From Martelella sp. HB161492 (GTDB lineage: Bacteria > Pseudomonadota > Alphaproteobacteria > Rhizobiales > Rhizobiaceae): 64,000 nucleotides of DNA. Below, piece by piece: positions 1 through 7,517 of this stretch. Below the pieces are notes generated by a model that saw only the letters and a list, made by a program, of their open reading frames with translations, made no database searches and was not told where the DNA came from. Location of the stretch: NCBI RefSeq assembly GCF_013184775.1, contig NZ_JAATVV010000001.1:551873-615872 (forward strand), written 5' to 3'. The number at the start of each line of letters is the position of its first letter. Positions within the stretch are counted from its first letter, which is position 1. The translations under genes were made by a program, and so were the position numbers.

Positions 1-723
1 AACACGGCTGCCGGTCTCATCGGCGACGTAAAGCAGGTCACGCATGCCGAGAAAGGTGAAATTGCCATCGCGCAGCCATTCCAGAAAGGCATAAGCCTCA
101 TCACGCTCGGCCGTCTTCTTTGCCGGCACCCGGCTCACCAGCTCACCCATTGCTGTTTCAAGCTTGCCCAGCATCAGCGGCCAGTCGGAAACCGCCAGAT
201 CAACATGATGCAGGACCTGTTCGAGCCGTGCCTTCAGCCGGTCTGCAAGCCCCGGGCCAAGGCGGGCGATATGGATCTGAACATGGGACACACGCTTGTC
301 GGCATCATGCGAATGTTCCGGCGTGAAAGCCCTGATCGTCGCATCCGGCGTGACGACCAGAATGGGATGGATGGCGAGCAGGATATCCGCCGTGTGCTCG
401 GCAATCTCCGCCACGACCGAATCATAGATGAAGGGCATGTTGCTGAGCGTGATCGCGATCACGTCGATGGCAGCACCACCCGGCACCACGCCTGCGACCG
501 GGCCGATGCTGACCCGCGGCGCGGCGCCGTTCCAGGCCGAAAGCTCCGATGCCGCATGGGCGGCGACGGCACCAAGCATGGCCGGCTCGTAACGATCCAG
601 ATCCTCACGACTGGCCCGGGCGAACATGATATCCGGGCTGATATAGCGCAAGCCACTATTACGGGCGCTTTCCTCGGCTGCCTCCAGCTTCTCCCGGCGC
701 CTGGTGTCATTGGTCGTGTACAT
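1..723 (-). CDS. gdhB: NAD-specific glutamate dehydrogenase, large (about 180 kDa) type, N-terminal part
   Basis: This enzyme oxidatively deaminates glutamate to 2-oxoglutarate with NAD. Only the first 241 codons lie in the window and the rest runs off the left edge. The minus strand starts at the ATG at 723, with AGGAAAC just upstream, and reads MYTTNDTRRREKLEAAEE, followed by a segment containing RYISPDIMFAR and DKRVSHVQIHIARLGPGLAD. These strings are typical of the regulatory N-terminus of the roughly 1,600-residue rhizobial NAD-GDHs. The catalytic domain is outside the window. The frame is open to the edge with no stop. It is transcribed divergently from pdxY. The family is clear from the N-terminus; the symbol follows Pseudomonas usage. 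Confidence 0.88.
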   Translation of the reverse strand, partial: MYTTNDTRRREKLEAAEESARNSGLRYISPDIMFARASREDLDRYEPAMLGAVAAHAASELSAWNGAAPRVSIGPVAGVVPGGAAIDVIAITLSNMPFIYDSVVAEIAEHTADILLAIHPILVVTPDATIRAFTPEHSHDADKRVSHVQIHIARLGPGLADRLKARLEQVLHHVDLAVSDWPLMLGKLETAMGELVSRVPAKKTAERDEAYAFLEWLRDGNFTFLGMRDLLYVADETGSRV

Positions 724-931
724 GTTTCCTCCTGGCGCCTTTCGCCATGCCGCGCCGACCGTCTCAGCACTCTGCCTGCCGTCGGCTGCAATTTTAAAGC
801 GTTGTTTCCGCGTTCATTACGTCATTGTGTTGACAGGATTGCGCCAAACACGGTTTAGAGCAGATCGAGAACATGATGAAATTGAGTCCGCCCTCCACCA
901 TAGGGTGTTATAGCCTTAAAGAGGACACTTT

Positions 932-1810
932 ATGATAAATGTGCCTGATGGCGCAATCGTCTCGATATCGAGCCATGTCATGCGCGGCAGGGTTGGCAAC
1001 CGGGCCATCGTCTTCGCGCTGGAAACGCTCGGCTTTACCAGCTGGGCCGTGCCCACCATCGTCCTGCCCTTCCATCCGGGCCACGGCCGCGCCACCCGGC
1101 TGACCTTCGAGGCAACCGGATTTTCCGGCGCGCTTGCCGATCTTGCCGGCTCGCGCTGGCGCGGCGAGATCCGCGGCGTGATCTCCGGCTATCTCGCCGA
1201 TGCGGCCCAGGCTGAGGCAATTGCCGGCTTTGTCACCGCCCTGCGCGCAGAAAATCCCGCGCTCATCTATCTCTGCGACCCGGTGATCGGTGACGCCGGC
1301 GGCCTTTACGTTGCGCAGGAGACGGCCATTGCCATCCGTGAGCGACTGCTGCCGCTTGCCGATATCGCAACACCGAACCGTTTCGAACTTGCCTGGCTGA
1401 CAGAAAAGCCTGTCGACGATAACAACGCCATCATCGACGCCGCCCTTGCTCTTGCACCCGGCGCCGTTGCCGTCACATCCGCCCATGCCATGATCGCCGA
1501 CAGCATCGCCACACTTTTTGTTGACGATCGTCAGGCGATCCTGGCAGAGCATCCCTTGGCGAAAAATCCGCCCAACGGGCTTGGTGACCTGTTTTCCGGC
1601 CTGTTCCTCGCCAGGCATATGGCCGGTCTGCCCATTGCCGAAACGCTTGAAAAGACGACCGCCAGCGTTTTCGAGGTACTTGCCCATGCCGTGCGCGCCG
1701 GTGCGGATGAGCTGATGCTGGAAAAGGATCAGCAATCACTGCGCACGCCGATGGCAAAAGTTGGACTGCGTCAATTGATGCATCCGTCACGGCGGCGTAA
1801 AAGACAGTAA
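932..1810 (+). CDS. pdxY: Pyridoxal kinase (PdxY/PdxK family)
   Basis: This kinase phosphorylates pyridoxal to pyridoxal 5'-phosphate in the vitamin B6 salvage pathway and acts in the cytoplasm. The 292-residue protein has a ribokinase-like fold. Visible landmarks are the N-terminal SISSHVMRGRVGNRA substrate segment (about 11-25), DPVIGD (116-121), TPNRFE (147-152) and the anion-hole motif NGLGDLFSG, with the presumed catalytic Asp at 219. Its length matches the family. It begins 32 bases after the CACCATAGGG region and is divergent from the glutamate dehydrogenase gene, with about 200 bases of shared promoter space. The last 20 residues are Arg/Lys-rich and poorly conserved. The assignment is firm at family level; PdxY versus PdxK is a naming matter. 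Confidence 0.93.
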   Translation: MINVPDGAIVSISSHVMRGRVGNRAIVFALETLGFTSWAVPTIVLPFHPGHGRATRLTFEATGFSGALADLAGSRWRGEIRGVISGYLADAAQAEAIAGFVTALRAENPALIYLCDPVIGDAGGLYVAQETAIAIRERLLPLADIATPNRFELAWLTEKPVDDNNAIIDAALALAPGAVAVTSAHAMIADSIATLFVDDRQAILAEHPLAKNPPNGLGDLFSGLFLARHMAGLPIAETLEKTTASVFEVLAHAVRAGADELMLEKDQQSLRTPMAKVGLRQLMHPSRRRKRQ

Positions 1811-1859
1811 GGTCGTCGCGGAAAAATGCGCGCGGCTCCGATAAAAGGGATGATATCGC

Positions 1860-2498
1860 ATGGAACTGTTCCCCAGGCCGCTTCTTGACGGCTACAAGAA
1901 TTTCATGTCCGGACGCTATGTCGAGGAGCGCGAACGCTATCGCACATTGGCCGAGGAAGGGCAGAAGCCGCAGACATTGATTATCGCCTGCTGTGATTCA
2001 CGTGCCGGACCGGAGATGATCTTCAATGCACGGCCGGGTGAACTCTTCGTGGTGCGCAATGTCGCCAATCTGGTGCCGCCCTATCAGCCGGATGAACATT
2101 ATCACGGCACATCGGCTGCCGTTGAATTCGCCGTCGAAGGCCTGAAGGTCAAGAACATCGTCGTGCTCGGCCACGGCCGTTGCGGCGGTATTCACGCAGC
2201 GCTCTCACCGGAGGCCGAGCCGCTCTCCCCCGGCGATTTCATCGGCAAATGGACGTCGATGCTGCGGCCCGTCGCCCAGCAGATCAATTCCAACGAGATC
2301 ATGACGCCGGGTGAACGGCAGACCGCGCTGGAGCGCGTTTCGATCCGCAATTCGGTCAACAATCTGCGCTCCTTCCCCAATATTGCTGACGCTGAGAAGC
2401 AGGGCAAGCTGAAGGTCTACGGCGCCTGGTTCGACATTTCTACCGGCGAATTATGGGTGATGGACGCCAAGACCGGCGATTTCAAACGCCCCGAATAA
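1860..2498 (+). CDS. Beta-class carbonic anhydrase
   Basis: This enzyme interconverts CO2 and bicarbonate and is probably cytosolic. The 212-residue protein has the full beta-class zinc site: CCDSR (44-48), giving one Cys ligand and the Asp-Arg dyad, and HGRCGG (105-110), giving His105 and Cys108. VVRNVAN, GTSAAVEFAVEGLKV and NSVNNLRSFP are other family hallmarks. No signal peptide is visible. It follows pdxY by 50 bases in the same direction and could be cotranscribed. A strong hairpin terminator follows at 2583-2619. I see no missing catalytic residue. Confidence 0.95.
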   Translation: MELFPRPLLDGYKNFMSGRYVEERERYRTLAEEGQKPQTLIIACCDSRAGPEMIFNARPGELFVVRNVANLVPPYQPDEHYHGTSAAVEFAVEGLKVKNIVVLGHGRCGGIHAALSPEAEPLSPGDFIGKWTSMLRPVAQQINSNEIMTPGERQTALERVSIRNSVNNLRSFPNIADAEKQGKLKVYGAWFDISTGELWVMDAKTGDFKRPE

Positions 2499-2582
2499 CG
2501 ATGACGGCCCGAAAGCCGGGCCCGGTTTTCGCCAAGCAGGATGCGGCGATCGGGAAGACGCCAAAGCATCCGCCTGATTGAC

Positions 2583-2619
2583 AAAAGGCCGGCCTGACAG
2601 ATGTCAGACCGGCCCTTTT
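2583..2619. terminator. Bidirectional rho-independent terminator
   Basis: A near-perfect inverted repeat of the form AAAAGGCCGG...CCGGCCCTTTT with TGACAGATGTCA at its centre. It is flanked by A and T runs and so can work on both strands. It lies between the convergent carbonic anhydrase and metallopeptidase genes. Confidence 0.85.
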
Positions 2620-2655
2620 CATGACGGCAATCGCATTGAAGGCCCGGGCCGGGGC

Positions 2656-3093
2656 TCAGCGGCCAAGCGCCTGATCGGCGTTCTCCTCGATCCGTTCCAT
2701 ATCATCATCGGACAGACCGAAATGGTGGCCGATTTCGTGGATCAGCACATGGGTGACGATATCGCCGAGCGTTTCTTCATTCTCCGCCCAGTAATCCAGG
2801 ATCGGCCGGCGATAGAGCGTGATCCGGTTGGGCATCTCACCGGTCTCCACGGTGAAGCGCTCAGAGACGCCGCGCCCCTCGAAAAGACCGAGAAGGTCGA
2901 AAGGGGTTTCCAGTGCCATGTCTTCAAACACGTCATCACTTGGAAAGTCGGCGATTTCGATAATGATGTCTCCGGTGAGCGCACGAAAGGTTTCCGGCAG
3001 TTTGGCATAGGCCTCAATTGCCAGAGACTCGATTGCCTCCAGACCCGGTGCATAACGTTCGCGCCAGTCTTCACTCTTGTTCATGCGGCCCAT
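2656..3093 (-). CDS. Small HExxH metallopeptidase-like protein (zincin-like, DUF1025 type)
   Basis: A 145-residue protein with the zinc-binding helix HEIGHHFGLSDDDMERIEENA near the C-terminus; HEIGH is at 119-123, with Glu as the presumed catalytic base. The arrangement of an acidic first half, a PNRITLYRRPIL strand and a terminal zincin helix is that of the family usually named metallopeptidase family protein, whose substrate is not established. I chose the ATG at 3093 because AAGGAGATACA precedes it. A frame starting at 3138 would add 15 residues without a ribosome binding site. No signal peptide is visible, so it is probably cytosolic. It is convergent with the carbonic anhydrase gene. Confidence 0.85.
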   Translation of the reverse strand: MGRMNKSEDWRERYAPGLEAIESLAIEAYAKLPETFRALTGDIIIEIADFPSDDVFEDMALETPFDLLGLFEGRGVSERFTVETGEMPNRITLYRRPILDYWAENEETLGDIVTHVLIHEIGHHFGLSDDDMERIEENADQALGR

Positions 3094-3261
3094 TGTATCT
3101 CCTTGAATGGAGTTCATATAGAGCGTTTCCCGTTTCATTTCGAGCCGTTATTGCCGGCTTTCTCACCCATTGCGCCGCTTTGAGCGCTGCTTTTGCGGGC
3201 GGAGACTGCAAATTTGCCGCCGCCAAGGAAAAAAAGCCCGCATAATTCGCTGGCGCTGCGC

Positions 3262-3290
3262 TTGACACCCCGCCTGCAAGGCCCTAATAA
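3262..3290 (+). promoter_or_regulatory. Sigma-70-type promoter of tRNA-Met
   Basis: TTGACA (3262-3267) and TAATAA (3285-3290) are separated by 17 bases and lie about 80 bases before the mature 5' end of the tRNA. This is close to the consensus housekeeping promoter. The placement is inference from sequence only. Confidence 0.6.
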
Positions 3291-3368
3291 CGCCGTCGTT
3301 CCGGGCGCCGACGCCCCGGGAACCACGCTGACAGCAGCTTTCGGCAACGAAAACAGCGAAGTCGGTAT

Positions 3369-3445
3369 GGCGGAGTAGCTCAGTAGGTTAGAGCAGAGGA
3401 ATCATAATCCTTGTGTCGGGGGTTCGAATCCCTCCTCCGCTACCA
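3369..3445 (+). tRNA. tRNA-Met (anticodon CAT)
   Basis: A 77-base cloverleaf. The acceptor arm is GGCGGAG pairing with CTCCGCT, followed by discriminator A and an encoded CCA. The D arm contains AGCTCAGTAGGTTAGAGC, the anticodon loop carries CAT, and the T arm contains GGTTCGAATCC. The body looks like elongator tRNA-Met rather than initiator, because the first acceptor pair is G-U rather than the unpaired position typical of the initiator. Isoleucine decoding by a lysidine-modified CAT cannot be ruled out from sequence. The 3' half is duplicated 3.9 kb downstream, which marks it as an integration site. Confidence 0.93.
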
Positions 3446-3446
3446 A
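3400..3446 (+). repeat. attL-like 47-bp direct repeat inside tRNA-Met
   Basis: The segment from the anticodon loop to just after the CCA end is repeated exactly, 47 of 47 bases, at 7256-7302. The integrating element kept the tRNA intact on this side. This is the classic footprint of a tyrosine-recombinase island. Confidence 0.9.
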
Positions 3447-3763
3447 AAATCTTTAAATAATTCAGATGTTTGCGTGTTTAATCGCGACGGAGAATGTGCG
3501 CGCGGATGGGCCGGGGTGCCATTCTGGGTGTCAGGTGCCTTTGGTGGGAAGATTAGCTTTCTGAATTTCAACGCTTCTGGTCTAAGGTAGCTTGCAGTTA
3601 CATTAAGGGCACTTTGGTCACACGCGATCTAAGCTCGAATAAGTAATTGAGCTGTTCCGCCGCTATGGTTGACACGCTAATGTTAGCGCAGGTCTATTGG
3701 ATGTTAGAGCGGTGTTAGTTTAGCTTATTAGAAGAGACGGCGGAAAAATACTATAAATCTGGA
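3447..3763. other. Intergenic stretch inside the mini-island
   Basis: AT-richer DNA between the tRNA and the first remnant. I see no supported gene, RNA or clear promoter. Confidence 0.5.
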
Positions 3764-3985
3764 ATGAGCTTGAACGCTCTTTATGAGTTCTTGATCTTTT
3801 GCATGCGCGATAGAAGCTCAAATGCATGTGAATATGTTTATAAGCTTTTTGTGGATGACTACGGTGGCCACACCTTCAAGTGGGAGTTCAAAGAGCCTGC
3901 CGGCATGGCCCTCTTGGCTTGGGGGGAACTTGGCGTCGAGGCCATAAAACGCGCGTTTTCCGAGAATGATAGCTTTGCCAATTGA
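3764..3985 (+). pseudogene. Truncated gene remnant, 73 codons, unknown family
   Basis: The reading frame gives YVYKLFVDDYGGHTFKWEF and then PAGMALLAWGELGVEAIKRAF, which look more protein-like than the opposite strand here. There is no convincing ribosome binding site at the ATG, and the protein-like frame continues about 14 codons upstream of it without a start codon. It stops at 3985, within about 25 bases of where recognisable integrase sequence ends on the other strand. I infer that one deletion joined the 5' part of this gene to the integrase remnant. The P-x-AxLxxWGE-x-G-x-xA pattern reminds me of helical-repeat proteins in accessory islands, but I cannot name the family. It could still be a short real gene. 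Confidence 0.35.
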
Positions 3986-4390
3986 CCTGAGCCCATGAAG
4001 CTTGTTCATGCGCAGCAATACGCTCTCGGTTCCCTTCCAGTCCTTGGTGTGCCGTTTCGCGTGTTTTTCGATGAACTGAGGGATGACATCGCCAAGCGTC
4101 AAGGATTTCGGCGCTGGCTCATCCTCGTGGCGCTGAAACAATCCCAATTGAATATCGCGCAGGATCATTTGCGCCTTCTCACGTGCATCTTTCAGCGAAA
4201 GGACTGGCCATGACCCGAGCTTGATGCGCCGGGACCGTCCATCGATGCGTGTTGCCAGATACCAGACCTTTGCGCCTGTGGCTGACACACGCAGCAGCAG
4301 CCCAGTCAGTAATTCATCGCGGACCTCGTAGCGCTTGCCTGAGGCAGGCGGCAAATTCTCAATCAGTTTCGGCGTCAGTTTTTTCTTCAT
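3818..4390 (-). pseudogene. Truncated P4-type tyrosine integrase
   Basis: The first roughly 125 residues match the N-terminal DNA-binding (DUF4102) and early core-binding regions of P4-family integrases: MKKKLTPKLIENLPP, LLTGLLLRVSATGAKVWYL, RRIKLGSWPVLSLKDAREKA, and LTLGDVIPQFIEKHAKRHTKDWK. Such enzymes are usually about 400 residues long and end with a catalytic domain carrying Arg, His-x-x-Arg and Tyr. Here homology stops near position 4000, the frame then reads unrelated sequence to 3818, and no catalytic domain is present. I start at the ATG at 4390. It points toward the tRNA, as expected for an island integrase, and is almost certainly inactive, so the island is probably immobile on its own. 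Confidence 0.85.
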
Positions 4391-4494
4391 GACGCGCAAA
4401 ATAAGATTGCAACGTCAAATTGTCAGGGTATGGTTTGAGAAGCTTTCGCACGAGGGAATTTGTCCATCCGACACCGTTGCAGAGGTTGTAGGCC

Positions 4495-6258
4495 CTACGA
4501 GAAGCGTCTAAAGCAAATCAGGAATTCATCTGCCATGCGGTTGTAGAAATCTATAATCGCAGTTTGAAATGTGTGCTTAGACATATAGTCATTGCCGAAT
4601 TGGGTGAATGTCCTTTCTACGATTTCGGGCAATGTGATCTTGCCTGAGGCTAATTCTATTAATGCTTTTTCAAGTGCTGAAAAACGTAACAAACGCTTAC
4701 GACGCAACCAGATGAATTTATCCTGCGAAGATGACTCCATTGCCATCGTTCGTGTTGGGATGATCGCAGAGAGCTTGCTTTCCTCAGGACTGATTTGCTT
4801 GTCATAGCCTCGTCTACGAAAGTCAAACCATCGAGCTAGGATTCCATCCTCAACTAAATATTGATGCCAATTTGACGTGAGTCCGAATAACCCCATCTCT
4901 AGTTGTCGTCTAATAATATCGCTACTAAGAGACGGGTATATTTCATCCATCGCGTTGCGGTGCGCGGAATAAAACTCTTTGCCCATGCTAAGTACCTGTT
5001 CGCTTGTAAGGTGCTTTGAGCGAGCGAAAATGTAGGAGTCGCTTGAACCGGTGATGAACTGGTCATCTACCAACTCAACATCGTAGCGTTCTGGATTCAG
5101 CCTGATGTCGGTACCGCTGTAGGGGCTTAGAAATGTTGATGCACACTCCAAAACACCCGGCGCTGCATGCATCAAAGACAAAGCTAGCTCCAGCGATTCT
5201 TCAAAGGTTTTAATTGTTTCGCATACACCACCGATGATGAAATTTGTGAAGATTGAAACTATGCCACTGTCGTATAGCATTTCGGTGGCTTCAACGATTT
5301 GCCAAGTTTCAATTTCCTTTCTGTATAAATCGAGGATATTCTGATTCCCAGATTCAGATCCCACCTGAGCGCGAACTAAGCCAGCGCCCACCATTGTCTT
5401 GGCCATATTAATATCGCGACAGAGGTCACTTACTTTCGCTTCGCAGTACCAAGTTGCGTCGACGTGCGGATGGAAATTTTCTGCGATAGCCGCAGATAGA
5501 TCATAGACTTTCCGCGCATCCGAAGTGAAAGTATCATCCGTAAATGCGAAGTATTTAGTTGCAAAGGTATTTTGCAGGTATTTCATTTCTTCGATAACAC
5601 GCGCGACCGAGTGACGCCGCAACTTTACCGAAGTCCCCTCAAAACAAAATGTGCACTTCGAAACACATCCTCTGGCCGTGGCAATCATGGAAGGGTCCAT
5701 GTATCTTGGATCGAAGCTTTCTCGCTTTGGAATTGGAAGTCGATCGAGATCCAAGTTTGCTTTGCTATGTGGAGAGTGACCGAATTTTAGCTTATCACCG
5801 TTCAAATACGCCAAATTTGGAACCTTCTCCAAAGTTCCGTTGTTTCGGAAGAGAACGTTCATGAGGTCTAAGACGCAATCTTCGCCGTCGCCTGTGCAGA
5901 CATAGTCTGCAACTTTGTTATTCAATATTTGTTCGGGTTTAACCCTCGCTTCCGGTCCGCCAAAGATGATCGGACAGTCTGGATGCATAGACTTTACTAC
6001 GGTTGCGCATCGAATTACTTCGTGTTCATTATCCGCCGATACATAAAAACCTAGCAGTGGCTTTTCTTGGCTTCTTTCCAATTCCCATATTATGCGTTTC
6101 GTAACATTTTCACCAACTAAGATTTTTGTCCTGAAGCCTTTTTCTTCGACATAGGTAGAGATATATAGAAGGCCCAGCTGAAATCCGCGTTCACGGGAGT
6201 CTATTCCGTCGTAAAGCGCATTTACCAATATTAGATTTGGGGTTTCATCCGATTTCAT
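4495..6258 (-). CDS. Cobalamin-binding radical SAM enzyme, island-borne
   Basis: A protein of about 587 residues. The first roughly 140 residues resemble a B12-binding Rossmann domain (PNLILVNALYD, then PLLGFYVSADNEHEV, then CPIIFGGPEAR). A radical SAM domain follows, with the iron-sulfur motif CVSKCTFC (C-x3-C-x2-C, about 198-205) preceded by ATARG. Later segments such as AGLVRAQVGSESGNQ and FTNFIIGG fit the radical SAM barrel. The C-terminal 150 residues match nothing I know. The B12 domain lacks the DxHxxG lower-ligand motif, as is common in this subclass. Two starts are possible: 6258 (AAAGG upstream) or 6282 (AGGGA upstream). Both overlap the end of the preceding gene, implying translational coupling. 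It may modify a peptide or small molecule; the substrate is unknown. Confidence 0.85.
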   Translation of the reverse strand: MKSDETPNLILVNALYDGIDSRERGFQLGLLYISTYVEEKGFRTKILVGENVTKRIIWELERSQEKPLLGFYVSADNEHEVIRCATVVKSMHPDCPIIFGGPEARVKPEQILNNKVADYVCTGDGEDCVLDLMNVLFRNNGTLEKVPNLAYLNGDKLKFGHSPHSKANLDLDRLPIPKRESFDPRYMDPSMIATARGCVSKCTFCFEGTSVKLRRHSVARVIEEMKYLQNTFATKYFAFTDDTFTSDARKVYDLSAAIAENFHPHVDATWYCEAKVSDLCRDINMAKTMVGAGLVRAQVGSESGNQNILDLYRKEIETWQIVEATEMLYDSGIVSIFTNFIIGGVCETIKTFEESLELALSLMHAAPGVLECASTFLSPYSGTDIRLNPERYDVELVDDQFITGSSDSYIFARSKHLTSEQVLSMGKEFYSAHRNAMDEIYPSLSSDIIRRQLEMGLFGLTSNWHQYLVEDGILARWFDFRRRGYDKQISPEESKLSAIIPTRTMAMESSSQDKFIWLRRKRLLRFSALEKALIELASGKITLPEIVERTFTQFGNDYMSKHTFQTAIIDFYNRMADEFLICFRRFS

Positions 6259-6856
6259 TCCGAAGCCTTTGAGCCAGTGCATTCTCAATTCCCTGGAAGA
6301 CGCGTGACTCAAAGTCTGGGGGGAGAGGGTCGGTCCATCTTGGCTGTCCCGGCACAACCGGGCCTCCACCTCCTCTTCTAGGTGGAAAAATAACTGGTCC
6401 ATCGTCCGGGCCGAGTGGAGGACCGTTGGGGTCCCACCCATCCAATTGACCGTCGGCAACTTTCTTAGAAATGATTGAATGTACCTTTTTGGCTCCAATA
6501 ACCGCGACTACACCTGCAGCAACATATGCCCATCCGCTTTCCGCACCGCCTTCATTACCAAATCCATTACGCCTGCTGTTGGAATACAGGCGGTCAAATT
6601 CTTCTCTCGGGATTTCGTCTAGTCTGAACTCTGGCAGTTCATAGATTTCATTTGGCTCGTTCAAGCCTAGCTCCTCAATGCGAGAAACCAGCTTCGATGT
6701 ATATTGTTTGATCGGTTCGGAGGCACTTCCTTCTTCGAGAAAGCCGAAGTTGAATGAGGGCAGGGCTTCGCTTGATGGCCTTCCAGTTTCAAGGGTGTGA
6801 GCGGCGAACGCTTCGCCCACCTTGACAGAGAACTCTTTCAATTCATTTTCGCGCAT
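6245..6856 (-). CDS. Unknown 203-aa protein with Gly/Pro-rich tail, coupled to the radical SAM gene
   Basis: I do not recognise this protein. A strong ribosome binding site (AAGGGGGAGTTA) precedes the ATG at 6856. Residues 1-100 are acidic and probably helical. Residues 105-122 (ESGWAYVAAGVVAVIGAKKV) could be one membrane helix or a hydrophobic core segment. Residues 135-180 form a low-complexity tail rich in Gly, Pro and Asp, including GGGGPVVPGQPRW. The last 25 residues are again helical. The stop overlaps the start of the radical SAM gene. Adjacency and coupling suggest it is the substrate or partner of that enzyme. A ribosomally made, post-translationally modified precursor is one possibility, but 203 residues is long for one and no leader or cleavage motif is obvious. 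Confidence 0.7.
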   Translation of the reverse strand: MRENELKEFSVKVGEAFAAHTLETGRPSSEALPSFNFGFLEEGSASEPIKQYTSKLVSRIEELGLNEPNEIYELPEFRLDEIPREEFDRLYSNSRRNGFGNEGGAESGWAYVAAGVVAVIGAKKVHSIISKKVADGQLDGWDPNGPPLGPDDGPVIFPPRRGGGGPVVPGQPRWTDPLPPDFESRVFQGIENALAQRLRNEIG

Positions 6857-7255
6857 TAACTCCCCCTTGCGATGCTGAGACCAGAACCTAATTGACTGGT
6901 TGCAGTGTTGGACGATCTACTCATAATCCTGTGGCTTGATATTCAAGTCAAGGTTGTACGGTATTCTTCTGATCGTATCTATATCTACGCTGTAGTTGAT
7001 CTGTCTGTGTAGTTACAAAACGGCCAGATATCAAAACTGTCTAGGAAGGGATTTAGTGAGGTTAAATGTTGAAAGTTCTAGCAGGAAGGAAAAGGCTATC
7101 GGTTGGGGTGTCACGGGGGAGCCAAAAGCGTCGCGCTTGAATGAACGCATTTGGAAACAATAGAGACGGATCGGAAAGTCCGACCCCAACCAATTCAACG
7201 ATCTATCGATACAAGCTGCTCACACCTGAGCCAGATCGCGCAGACACCTTGGCCA
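6857..7255. other. Intergenic stretch at the right end of the mini-island
   Basis: This must hold the promoter of the 203-aa/radical SAM operon, which reads leftward. I see no gene that I can support. It is AT-richer than the flanking chromosome up to about 7100. Confidence 0.5.
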
Positions 7256-7302
7256 AATCATAATCCTTGTGTCGGGGGTTCGAATCCCTCCTCCGCTACC
7301 AA
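7256..7302 (+). repeat. attR-like 47-bp direct repeat (tRNA-Met 3' half)
   Basis: An exact copy of 3400-3446, running from the anticodon loop through CCA. It lacks the acceptor 5' strand and the D arm, so it is not a functional tRNA. It marks the right end of a 3.9-kb inserted element. The following 215 bases up to the arginase gene hold no supported gene. Confidence 0.9.
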
Positions 7303-7517
7303 CAACTCCAATGACTTAACTGAAAATCAGCCCAAAATCATGTTGCAGATTCCCTGCATCGCGCGCTGTGAATCCGGCCATCACACACCACTTTGTCGCT
7401 TCCGGTTTTTCTGCCGTCTTTGTCTACGGTTTTTGTCTGAGTGCCGTTATGCTGCCTGCATCATGGCCATGCTGAAGACAGCTTCGCTACCGATACCACA
7501 CGAAGAGGAGACGGCTG

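Noticed and set aside
205..858. A 217-codon plus-strand open frame at the left edge
   Set aside because: It is the antisense of the NAD-glutamate dehydrogenase N-terminus, which is clearly protein-like and has a ribosome binding site.
7256..7302. A second tRNA-Met
   Set aside because: Only the 3' half is present; there is no D arm or 5' acceptor strand. It is an attachment-site copy.
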